Positions 8,745-16,356 of a stretch of 64,000 nucleotides of DNA are shown piece by piece; position 1 is the stretch's first letter; each line of letters begins with the position of its first letter. The notes below the pieces were generated by a model. It made no database searches and was not told the origin of the DNA. It worked only from the letters and a program-made list of their open reading frames with translations. Location of the stretch: contig JOFO01000013.1 of NCBI GenBank assembly GCA_000721275.1, positions 1 through 64,000 of the forward strand. The letters are read 5' to 3'. A program made the translations under genes and the position numbers. This stretch comes from Microtetraspora glauca (GTDB taxonomy: Bacteria; Actinomycetota; Actinomycetes; Streptomycetales; Streptomycetaceae).

Positions 8745-10745
8745 ATGACGAAGATCCGTACCGACTTCCCGTACGAGACCCGCCACGAGGACATCCGGAT
8801 CCCGATGCCCGACGGCACCCCGCTGTACGCGCGCGTGTGGCGGCCGCTCACCGACGAGCCCGTCCCCGCGCTCCTGGAGTACCTCCCCTACCGGCTCACC
8901 GACTGGACGGCGCCCCGCGACTGGCAGCGCCACCCCTGGTATGCGGGCCACGGCTACGCCTCCGTCCGGGTCGACGTCCGCGGCCACGGCAACAGCGGGG
9001 GCCTGCCCGGCGACGAGTACGACGCCACCGAGCTCGCCGACGGCGTCGCCGTCGTGAACTGGCTCGCCGAACAGGACTGGTGCAACGGCCGGGTCGGCAT
9101 GTTCGGCATCTCCTGGGGCGGCTTCAACAGCCTCCAGATCGCCGCCCTCGCCCCCGAACCGCTCAAGGCCGTCGTCACCGTCTGCTCCACCGACGACCGC
9201 TACGACAACGACGTCCACTACATGGGCGGCTCCGTCCTCGGCGTCGACATGCACGCCTGGGCCGCCACCATGCTCGCCTTCGTCTGCCGCCCGCCCGACC
9301 CGCGGTACGCCGGCGAGGAGTGGCGCGACCTGTGGCTGCGCCGCCTGGAGGCCGTCCGGCCCTTCGTCCACACCTGGCTCGCCCACCAGACCCGGGACGC
9401 CTACTGGCGGCACGGCAGCGTCTGCGAGGACTACTCCGCGATCCGCGCCGCCGTCCTCGCCGTCGGCGGCTGGCACGACCCGTACCGCGACACCGTCCTC
9501 CGCCTCGTCCGGCACCTCCCCCAGGACCGGGTCCGCGGCATCATCGGCCCCTGGTCCCACCAGTACCCCGACCGCGGCCTGCCGCCCGGCCCCGCCATCG
9601 GCTTCCTCCAGGAGACCCTCCGCTGGTGGGACCACCACCTCAAGGACGTGCCGAACGACGTCATGGACGAGCCGGCGCTCCGCTCCTGGATCAGCGAGTC
9701 CCACCCGCCGGCGACCGTGTACGAGGAGCTGCCCGGCCGCTGGGTCGCCGACCCGTCCTGGCCGTCCCCGCACGTCACCCCCGTCACGTACGGCTTCGGC
9801 GGCGAGCCCGTCGTCGTCGCCTCGCCGCAGCAGACCGGCATCGACGCGGGCCGCTTCTTCCCGTTCGGCAACGACGCCGACCTGCCGCCCGACCAGCGCG
9901 ACGAGGACGCCCACTCGGCCTGCTTCGACTTCCCCGTGCCCGCCGGCGGCGAGCCGATCGAGATCCTGGGCCGCCCCTCCGTCACCCTCCGCGTCACGAC
10001 GCCGGCGCCCACCGGCCAGATCGTCGCCCGGCTCTGCGACATCGCCCCGGACGGCTCCTCCACCCTCGTCACCCGCGGCGCCCTCAACCTCTCCGCCCGC
10101 CACGGCCGGGACCGGGCCGTGCCGGCCCGGCCCGGCGCGACGGAGACCGTCACGTTCGAGCTGAACGGCATCGGGCACACCTTCCCGCCCGGCCACCGGG
10201 TGCGGCTCGCGCTGTCCTCCGCGTACTGGCCGTGGATCTGGCCGCAGCCCGACGCGGACGGCTTCACCCTCGACCCGGCCGGCTCCTCCCTCACCCTTCC
10301 GGTCCGCGCCCGCACGGAGGACGCGGTCTCCTTCGGGGAACCCGAGCAGGCCCCGCCGCTCGGCGTGTCGTCCCCCCGCACTCTCGACCCGGCCCGCCCC
10401 GAACGGCTGGTGCTCCGGGACGTCGCCAAGGGCGAGTGGACCCTCCAGGTGGACCCGAAGTACGGCGGCACGCGCGTGTACCCGGACGGCCTGGAGTTCA
10501 CGGAGGACGCCGTCGAGACGTACACGATCGCGGAGGACGACCCGCTGTCCGCCCGCACCCGCTCCGAGTGGCACATCCGGCTGCACCGGCCGGAACTCGC
10601 CTGGGACGTCACCGTCGACACCCGCTCCGAGATCAGCTGCGACGCGGACGCGTTCCACACCTCCGACGAGGTGGTCTGCAAGGAGGGCGGCGAGGTCGTC
10701 TTCCACCGCACCTGGGAACAGCGGATCCCCCGCACGGCGGGCTGA
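8745..10745 (+). CDS. CocE/NonD family serine hydrolase (X-Pro dipeptidyl-peptidase superfamily)
   Basis: A 666-residue alpha/beta hydrolase without a signal peptide. The nucleophile Ser123 sits in GISWGGF, an acid in GGWHDPYRD and the histidine in GPWSHQYPD. The C-terminal third is the jelly-roll beta domain typical of this family (RPSVTLRVTTPAPTGQIVARL onward). Members cleave Xaa-Pro dipeptides, acyl esters such as cocaine, or beta-lactam acyl groups; sequence alone does not choose. Co-transcription with the POT transporter (nine bases upstream) favours a role in using imported peptides in the cytoplasm. Confidence 0.87.
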   Translation: MTKIRTDFPYETRHEDIRIPMPDGTPLYARVWRPLTDEPVPALLEYLPYRLTDWTAPRDWQRHPWYAGHGYASVRVDVRGHGNSGGLPGDEYDATELADGVAVVNWLAEQDWCNGRVGMFGISWGGFNSLQIAALAPEPLKAVVTVCSTDDRYDNDVHYMGGSVLGVDMHAWAATMLAFVCRPPDPRYAGEEWRDLWLRRLEAVRPFVHTWLAHQTRDAYWRHGSVCEDYSAIRAAVLAVGGWHDPYRDTVLRLVRHLPQDRVRGIIGPWSHQYPDRGLPPGPAIGFLQETLRWWDHHLKDVPNDVMDEPALRSWISESHPPATVYEELPGRWVADPSWPSPHVTPVTYGFGGEPVVVASPQQTGIDAGRFFPFGNDADLPPDQRDEDAHSACFDFPVPAGGEPIEILGRPSVTLRVTTPAPTGQIVARLCDIAPDGSSTLVTRGALNLSARHGRDRAVPARPGATETVTFELNGIGHTFPPGHRVRLALSSAYWPWIWPQPDADGFTLDPAGSSLTLPVRARTEDAVSFGEPEQAPPLGVSSPRTLDPARPERLVLRDVAKGEWTLQVDPKYGGTRVYPDGLEFTEDAVETYTIAEDDPLSARTRSEWHIRLHRPELAWDVTVDTRSEISCDADAFHTSDEVVCKEGGEVVFHRTWEQRIPRTAG

Positions 10746-10777
10746 GCCCGGGGCCGTACGGGGGATCGCGGTCCTGC

Positions 10778-12160
10778 CTAGCCGTTCACCTTGCGGCGGC
10801 GGGCGGCGAACACCGCGCCCGCGCCGAGCACGAGGGCCGCGCCGGCCGCGGCGCCGAGCCGCGGCAGCGTGTCGTTCGCGCCGGTCGCGGCGAGCTGACC
10901 GCCGGTGGCGACCGGCGTGTTCGAGGAACCGCCCTGCTGGGTGGTGTTCGCGGTGGTGGCGGCCGGGGCCGGGGTGGACGCCGACGGCGACGGCTCGGAC
11001 GTCGGCTCCTCCGTGGGCTCCTCGGTCGGCTCGTCCGCCGGCTCCTCCGTCGGCTCCCCGGCGTCCTGCTCGACGACGTCGAAGTCGACCTTGGCGAAGC
11101 CCTGGCCGACGCCGCAGGAGCCGTCCTCGTTCTCGTACTCGCCGGCGGTGAAGGCGATGCCCTCGCCGGCCGGGGCGTCGTCCGCCACGGTCAGGCGCAG
11201 GGTGACGTCGGTCCTGCCGCCCTCGGCGATCTTGCCCAGGTCGATGGACTCCGACTCCATGTCGAGGTCGGTCCACACCGGGTTGGCGGCGGACTTCCAG
11301 TCGACGTCGATGTACTGGGCGAAGTCCGGGTCGTCCGCGCCGATGATGTCCGACCACGACTCGGGCACGTGCGCGGCGAAGACGTGGAAGCGGACCGCGT
11401 CGAGGTCGTGCTCCGCGATGTTCTTCACGGTGAGCGTGAAGTCGGCGCTGGAGCCGACGACGATGGTCTTCGGGCCGGTGAGGGTGGTGGCGACGGCCTC
11501 CTCGTCGGTGCAGTCGGCGCCCTCGCCCTCGTACGCCTCCAGGGCGGCCTCGGCGTCCGCGAGCTCCTGCTGGGCCGTCTTGATGGCGGCCTTCAGGCGC
11601 TCGGTCTCCCGGGACATCGCCACCAGGGCGTCGTCGCGGGCCGTGTCGGCCGCGTCGAAGCGGGTCTTGGCGTCCTTCTCGGCGGCGAGGGCGGTCGCGG
11701 CGGTCTCCGTGGCCTCGGCGAGGGTCTGCTCGGCGGCGGCCTTGTCCTCGGCGGAGGCCTCCGGGTCCGCGGTCAGCGCGTCGAGCTCGGCCTGCGCCTC
11801 AGTGACGGCGGTGTCGGCGGCCTCGCGGGCGGCCTTGGCCTCGTCGTACGCCAGCTTCGCCTCGTCGTACTCGGCCTTGATCTCCGGGTCGACGTTGTTC
11901 GCCAGGAGGTCTTCGAGGAGCGCCTCGCGCTCGGCCTTCAGGCGCTCGACCTTCTCCTCGGCCTTGATGACGGCCTCGACCAGCCGCTCGTACTCGGCGA
12001 AGTCGGCGTCGTCCGGGCCGTTCTGGGCGGTCTGCGCGTCCTGCGCCGAGGCGTCGGCCGTCGGCCTGGTGTCCGCGACGGCCGTGCCGGCGGACAGGAA
12101 CACGACCGGCGTCGTGACGGCTGCTGCCACGGCGGTCGCGAGAATGCGGCGGATCTTCAC
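10778..12160 (-). CDS. LAXTG cell-wall anchored protein with coiled-coil stalk
   Basis: A 460-residue surface protein. The GTG start at 12160 has AGGAGAAGG upstream and begins a clear signal peptide (VKIRRILATAVAAAVTTPVV). Residues about 45-240 are a charged heptad-rich coiled coil (LVEAVIKAEEKVERLKAERE and similar). A beta-sandwich resembling a CARDB/DUF11-type domain follows (TTLTGPKTIVVGSSADFTLT). Then comes a Glu/Pro/Thr-rich spacer (repeats of EEPTEEPT) and a sorting signal: LAATG, hydrophobic helix, RRRK. The LAXTG form is recognised by class E sortases in Streptomyces. Upstream context does not reveal a partner; the longer ATG frame at 12376 is rejected because it would bury the signal peptide. 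Confidence 0.88.
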   Translation of the reverse strand: MKIRRILATAVAAAVTTPVVFLSAGTAVADTRPTADASAQDAQTAQNGPDDADFAEYERLVEAVIKAEEKVERLKAEREALLEDLLANNVDPEIKAEYDEAKLAYDEAKAAREAADTAVTEAQAELDALTADPEASAEDKAAAEQTLAEATETAATALAAEKDAKTRFDAADTARDDALVAMSRETERLKAAIKTAQQELADAEAALEAYEGEGADCTDEEAVATTLTGPKTIVVGSSADFTLTVKNIAEHDLDAVRFHVFAAHVPESWSDIIGADDPDFAQYIDVDWKSAANPVWTDLDMESESIDLGKIAEGGRTDVTLRLTVADDAPAGEGIAFTAGEYENEDGSCGVGQGFAKVDFDVVEQDAGEPTEEPADEPTEEPTEEPTSEPSPSASTPAPAATTANTTQQGGSSNTPVATGGQLAATGANDTLPRLGAAAGAALVLGAGAVFAARRRKVNG

Positions 12161-12342
12161 GTGGGACCTTCTCCTGGTCAGGGAAGAAAAAGAGCGGCGC
12201 GCGCCCGCGGACGCTTCACGCGGGGGCGACGCCGCCATGATCGTAGGACGCGCGCCGACCGGCCGGGGCGGGCGTTTCCCCAGCTCGGAGCGGGATCCAC
12301 CGCCGCCGGGCGAACAAACCGCGCAAAGCGGGGTGGTTGCCC

Positions 12343-12366
12343 TCACAGGCCGCGGTTTCTCTGTGA
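12343..12366. promoter_or_regulatory. Inverted repeat TCACAG/CTGTGA in the fahA upstream region
   Basis: TCACAG (12343-12348) and CTGTGA (12361-12366) form a 6-bp dyad with a 12-nt centre in the 280-nt region between the divergent LAXTG and fahA genes. It is short, so it may be chance. A possible -10 (TAACGT) lies near 12400. Confidence 0.3.
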
Positions 12367-12440
12367 TCCATGTCATCCTCGCCCGGCGGCCCGCCCCGTA
12401 ACGTGTCCCTCACCCATCATCGAAAGCGAGGCACGCACCG

Positions 12441-13667
12441 ATGCCCGAGCACAGCCCGCTCGACCTGGCCGAGGGCGACCCCTTCGGCCCGCACAACCTC
12501 CCGTACGGCGTCTTCACCACCGCCGACGAGCCGGGCCGCCGCCGGCTCGGCGTCCGGATCGGCGGGTACGTGCTGGACGCGGGGGCCGCGGCGCACGCGC
12601 TCGGCTCCCCGTACGCCTCCCTGCTGGCGCAGCCGGGCCTCGACGCGCTGCTGGCGGCCGGCCGGACCGCCTGGCGGGACGTGCGGCGGGCGCTGACGGC
12701 CTGGGTGACGGTCCCGGCGCACCGCCCGGAGATCGAGCCGCTGCTGCACCCGCTGGACGCGGTGACGCTGCACCTGCCGTACACGGTCGCGGACTACGTG
12801 GACTTCTACGCGAGCGAGCACCACGCCACCAACGTGGGCCGCATCTTCCGCCCGGACGGCGAGCCGCTGACCCCCAACTGGAAGCACCTGCCGATCGGTT
12901 ACCACGGCCGGTCGGGCACGGTCGTCGTCTCCGGCACGGACGTGGTGCGCCCGTCGGGCCAGCGGAAGGCGCCCGCGGACGCGGCGCCGGTGTTCGGCCC
13001 GTCGGTGAAGCTGGACATCGAGGCGGAGGTCGGCTTCCTCGTCGGCACCCCGTCGGAGCTGGGCCGCCCGGTGCCGCTGTCCGCCTTCCGCGACCACGTC
13101 TTCGGGCTGACGCTGCTGAACGACTGGTCGGCGCGGGACGTGCAGGCGTGGGAGTACGTGCCGCTGGGCCCGTTCCTGGGCAAGTCCTTCCAGACCTCGG
13201 TGTCGGCGTGGGTGACGCCGCTGGAGGCGCTGGACGCGGCCCGCACCGCGCCGCCGGCCCGGGACCTCCCCCTCCTGCCGTACCTGGACGACGCGGCGGA
13301 GGAGGAGCCGGGCGGCTACGACGTGCGGATCTCCGTGGAGATCAACGGGGAGGTGGTGGCGGAGCCGCCGTTCTCCACCATGTACTGGACGGCCGCGCAG
13401 CAGCTCGCCCACATGACGGTGAACGGCGCCTCGCTGCGCACCGGCGACCTGTACGGCTCCGGCACGGTCTCCGGCCCCGAGGTGCACCAGCGCGGCTCGC
13501 TCCTGGAGCTGACCTGGAACGGCCGGGACGCCATCGAGCTCGCGGGCGGCAAGCGGACGTTCCTGGAGGACGGCGACGAGGTCGTGCTGACCGCGTGGGC
13601 GCCCGGCCCGGACGGCACCCGGGTGGGCCTGGGCGAGGTCCGGGGCCGGATCGTCCCGGCGGCCTGA
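12441..13667 (+). CDS. fahA: Fumarylacetoacetase
   Basis: A 408-residue enzyme of tyrosine and homogentisate catabolism that splits 4-fumarylacetoacetate into fumarate and acetoacetate. The N-terminal SH3-like domain is followed by the FAH catalytic domain. Recognisable active-site stretches are DYVDFYASEHHATNVGR, PIGYHGRSGTVVVSG (catalytic His region), EAEVGFLVG, LLNDWSARDVQAWEY (metal and substrate contacts) and STMYWTAAQQLAHMTVNG. The length is normal for bacterial FAH. It stands alone here, with a dioxygenase gene convergent seven bases downstream; hmgA and hppD are not in the window. Confidence 0.95.
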   Translation: MPEHSPLDLAEGDPFGPHNLPYGVFTTADEPGRRRLGVRIGGYVLDAGAAAHALGSPYASLLAQPGLDALLAAGRTAWRDVRRALTAWVTVPAHRPEIEPLLHPLDAVTLHLPYTVADYVDFYASEHHATNVGRIFRPDGEPLTPNWKHLPIGYHGRSGTVVVSGTDVVRPSGQRKAPADAAPVFGPSVKLDIEAEVGFLVGTPSELGRPVPLSAFRDHVFGLTLLNDWSARDVQAWEYVPLGPFLGKSFQTSVSAWVTPLEALDAARTAPPARDLPLLPYLDDAAEEEPGGYDVRISVEINGEVVAEPPFSTMYWTAAQQLAHMTVNGASLRTGDLYGSGTVSGPEVHQRGSLLELTWNGRDAIELAGGKRTFLEDGDEVVLTAWAPGPDGTRVGLGEVRGRIVPAA

Positions 13668-13674
13668 GCCGGCG

Positions 13675-14496
13675 CTAGCCGACCCGCCAGAGGGCGGGGA
13701 CGTTCGGCGGCTCCCAGCCGGCCGTGGCGGTGTGGGCCTGGAGGCAGACGTAGCCCACACCGCCGTACGTGACGCGGTCGCCCGCCGCGTAGGTCCGTCC
13801 GGCGGTCCACGTGCCGCCGGGCGGGGCGGTCGTCGGCGTGCCCGTCGGGGTCGGCGTCGGCCCCGGGGTCTGCGGCACGTCGAGGACGAAGTCGAAGGCG
13901 GCCTCGCGGCCCCCGCCCGCGTCCCGGACGGTCATCAGCAGCCGCGGGTCGAAGAGCGAGTCGGTGGTGTTGCGGGGCTCGTTCGGGAAGTACAGCTGGG
14001 TCGTGAGCACCGGCCGCCCGGGCGCCTGCACCTTGACGTGGAGGTGGCGGGTGCGGCCCGGGTAGAGGCCGGGGACGATCGTCGTCAGCGTGAACGAGCC
14101 GTCGGCGCCGGTGAACTGGTGGCCGCGGAACCGGTAGCCGGTGTTGTCGTAGGCGCCGTTCACGTCGGCCTGCCAGAAGTCCAGCAGGACGCCGGAGATC
14201 GGCCGGCAGGCCCGCCCGAAGACGTAGCCGGAGACGGTCAGCCGGGTGCCCGGCCCGTCGTTCAGGGTGTTGCGGCGCGGCGAGTTGGGCTTGAAGTAGG
14301 GGCCTTCCATCTGCGGCGGGGTGGGGTCGTCGCCGTCGTCGCAGGCCGGGGTGAGCGCGGGTGCCTCGTCGCCGGTGAGGGTACGGGCGAGGGCGGGGAC
14401 GCCCATGAGCACGGCGGGCGCGGCCATGCCGGCCGCGAGCGCGGCCCGCAGCACGGTCTTGCGGGTGACGTGCCCGGTGCTGGTCTCGCTGTCCAT
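13675..14496 (-). CDS. Secreted intradiol ring-cleavage dioxygenase with C-terminal carbohydrate-binding module
   Basis: A 273-residue protein. An N-terminal export signal (TRKTVLRAALAAGMAAPAVL) precedes the intradiol dioxygenase domain. The non-haem Fe(III) ligands can be placed as Tyr67 (EGPYFKP), Tyr121 (TGYRFRG), His151 and His153 (TRHLHVK). After a Pro/Thr linker (PGPTPTPTGTPTT), residues about 228-273 (WTAGRTYAAGDRVTYGG...) match the chitin/cellulose-binding CBM5/12 fold. The same domain order is known from the secreted enzyme SACTE_2871 of Streptomyces sp. SirexAA-E, linked to cleavage of lignin-derived catechols. The divergent AraC gene is a likely regulator. Confidence 0.9.
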   Translation of the reverse strand: MDSETSTGHVTRKTVLRAALAAGMAAPAVLMGVPALARTLTGDEAPALTPACDDGDDPTPPQMEGPYFKPNSPRRNTLNDGPGTRLTVSGYVFGRACRPISGVLLDFWQADVNGAYDNTGYRFRGHQFTGADGSFTLTTIVPGLYPGRTRHLHVKVQAPGRPVLTTQLYFPNEPRNTTDSLFDPRLLMTVRDAGGGREAAFDFVLDVPQTPGPTPTPTGTPTTAPPGGTWTAGRTYAAGDRVTYGGVGYVCLQAHTATAGWEPPNVPALWRVG

Positions 14497-14537
14497 GTGC
14501 CTGGCTCCTCAGGTGGGGGCTGGGATCGGCAACGAAC

Positions 14538-15455
14538 CTAGGCGGGCGCGGAATCCGCGGCGATGGACGGAACGCGGGGGTCGTGGTGTTTTCGGAAGTC
14601 GCCCGGACTGCACCCGACTTCGCGGCGGAAGAAGCGGCAGAAGTACGCGGGGTCCTGGAAGCCGACCCGGGCGGCGACCTGCCGCACGGACAGCGCGGTG
14701 GCGACCAGGAGCCGTTGCGCCTCCCGCACCCGGGCCTCGCGCAGCAGGGCGGCGGGCGTCCGGCCGGTGGCGGCGCGCACGGCCTCGTTGAGGTGGCCGG
14801 CGGACACCCCGAGCCGCCCGGCGCACTCCCGTACCGAGAGCCCTTCTGCGGCGGCCCGGCCCGCGAGGGCCAGGAAGTCGCCGGCGAGCCCGCGCGGCGG
14901 CGCCACGACCCGCCCGCCGGGCATCCGGGCGGCGCGGACGAGCAGCACGTGCAGCAGGGACCGCAGCACCCCGGCGAAGCCGTCGTCGCCGCGCCGGTAC
15001 TCCTCGGCCAGCTCCTCCATCAGCAGCGTGGTGCGGGCGTGGGCCGCCGGGTCGAGGTCGGCCCAGGGCCGCTCCCCCAGCCGCCGCAGCAGTTCCTCGT
15101 CGCCGACGCCGCCGACCAGGAACTCGGGCGTGAACAGCACGAGCGACCCTTCGAGGCCGTGCACGCCCTCCCACCGGTGGACCTGTCCGGGCAGGATCAC
15201 CCCGAGCTGCGGCGGCCGGACGGCGTACCGCTCGGTGTCGAGGACGTGCACGCCCGTCCCCGCGACGACGTGCACGATCTCGTAGAAGGTGTGCCGGTGC
15301 GGGTAGTCGGCCCGCGACATCGGCCCCATGGCGTCGAACCCTCCGGCGGCGAACGGCACTTGGTCCGGCAGGCGCAGCTCCAGCCGGTGCACCGGCGGCT
15401 CCCCGTGCCGGGGCGCTTCACAGGGCGTCCCGGGTAAGACCGTGGTCCCGCGCAT
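14538..15455 (-). CDS. AraC family transcriptional regulator
   Basis: A 305-residue regulator. The N-terminal half is a cupin sensor (PHRHTFYEIVHVVAGTGVHV, LGVILPGQVHRWEG). The C-terminal 100 residues carry the two AraC helix-turn-helix motifs (LSVRECAGRLGVSAGHLNEA and LSVRQVAARVGFQDPAYFCR followed by FFRREVGCSPGDFRK). The start is ATG 15455, with GGGAGGGA upstream; longer frames run far into non-coding DNA. It ends 41 nt upstream of the start of the secreted dioxygenase gene on the same strand, so it is probably co-transcribed with it and may sense an aromatic compound or sugar. Confidence 0.9.
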   Translation of the reverse strand: MRGTTVLPGTPCEAPRHGEPPVHRLELRLPDQVPFAAGGFDAMGPMSRADYPHRHTFYEIVHVVAGTGVHVLDTERYAVRPPQLGVILPGQVHRWEGVHGLEGSLVLFTPEFLVGGVGDEELLRRLGERPWADLDPAAHARTTLLMEELAEEYRRGDDGFAGVLRSLLHVLLVRAARMPGGRVVAPPRGLAGDFLALAGRAAAEGLSVRECAGRLGVSAGHLNEAVRAATGRTPAALLREARVREAQRLLVATALSVRQVAARVGFQDPAYFCRFFRREVGCSPGDFRKHHDPRVPSIAADSAPA

Positions 15456-15679
15456 CCGTCCCTCCCCACTGGTACAGACCACTACCGGTTCCACGATCCC
15501 ATGCCGTCCGGGCCCTGTCAGGAGCCCCCGGACGTCACCGCGCGAAGCCACTCCGCCGGGCCAGTCCCGGGTGCGGGCGGCGGGCGGGCGTTCGATGCTC
15601 CTCACGGCGGCTCCCAGGAGGAGCGGCCCACCGGTCCCGCGCCCGACGGGCGCTTCCCCCACCCGAGGAGCACATCCCG

Positions 15680-16273
15680 ATGTCCGCACGACCCCGTTCC
15701 CTGATGGCCGCGTGCGCGCTGGCCGCCTCCGCCGCCCTGGCCCTGGGCGCCGCCGCCCCGGCCGTCTCCGCGGTCCCGGCCGCCCCCGCGGCACAGGCCG
15801 CCCCGGTCGCGGGCGGCGAGCACGGCCGGCCGCACCCGGACCTGGCGAGGACGTACGAGGCCACGAAGAAGTACGCGTCCGAGGAGCGGGCGATCGCCGA
15901 CGGCTACCGGCGCACCGACGTGTGCGTCGAGGACACCAGCCCGGCGCGGCTCGGCGGCATGGGCTACCACTACGTGAAGCCGGCCCACGTCGGCTCGGCC
16001 GACCCGACGCGGCCGGCGGCCGTGCTGTACGCGAAGAACCACGAGACGGGCAAGCGGGAACTGGTCGCGGTCGAGTGGGTGATCCCCAACACCGGGCAGC
16101 CCGAGCCGCCGCGGATCTTCGGCCGGGACTTCGACGGGCCGGCCGTGATCCCGGGCGTCGGCGACGTCTACACGCTGCACGCCTGGATCCACAAGAAGAA
16201 CCCGGCCGGCCTCTTCGCCCCGTACAACCCGCGGGTGCACTGCGTCTGCCCGGAGGACGCCCCGAAGGCGTAG
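15680..16273 (+). CDS. Secreted protein of unknown function
   Basis: I do not recognise this family. It has 197 residues: a signal peptide (MSARPRSLMAACALAASAAL...) with likely cleavage after a PAAPAAQA region, then a helical segment (LARTYEATKKYASEERAIADG) and a compact part with two Cys near each end (VCVEDTS, VHCVCPE) and His-rich strands (MGYHYVKPAHVG, YTLHAWIHKKNPAG). GAGGAG precedes ATG 15680. Cysteines at both ends may form disulphides after export. The His and Glu residues could bind a metal, but no catalytic motif is certain. Confidence 0.75.
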   Translation: MSARPRSLMAACALAASAALALGAAAPAVSAVPAAPAAQAAPVAGGEHGRPHPDLARTYEATKKYASEERAIADGYRRTDVCVEDTSPARLGGMGYHYVKPAHVGSADPTRPAAVLYAKNHETGKRELVAVEWVIPNTGQPEPPRIFGRDFDGPAVIPGVGDVYTLHAWIHKKNPAGLFAPYNPRVHCVCPEDAPKA

Positions 16274-16308
16274 GCCGCGGCGCCGCGCACCCGCGCGGGC
16301 ACACGGAA

Positions 16309-16336
16309 GGGCCCGGCTCGCCCCCGAGCCGGGCCC
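16309..16336. terminator. Bidirectional terminator at the 3' end of the nuo operon
   Basis: GGGCCCGGCTCG (16309-16320) pairs perfectly with CGAGCCGGGCCC (16325-16336) across a CCCC loop, with partial pairing of ACGGA/TCCGT outside. It lies between the secreted-protein stop (16273) and the convergent nuoN stop (16357). Confidence 0.85.
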
Positions 16337-16356
16337 TGTCCGTCAGCGGGCCGGCG

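Noticed and set aside
7164..11357. Very long antisense open frame (1397 codons) across the POT and CocE genes
   Set aside because: It arises from GC-rich codon composition opposite two well-supported genes; the product is Arg/Gly/Val repeats with no domain.
8837..13678. 1613-codon plus-strand frame over CocE, LAXTG and fahA genes
   Set aside because: It crosses several real genes in a shifted frame and reads as low-complexity Arg/Pro sequence.
16220..16229. Third CCGTACAACC copy
   Set aside because: It lies inside a coding sequence (Pro-Tyr-Asn-Pro codons) with no hairpin or start behind it; taken as chance, and as a warning about the decamer's specificity.
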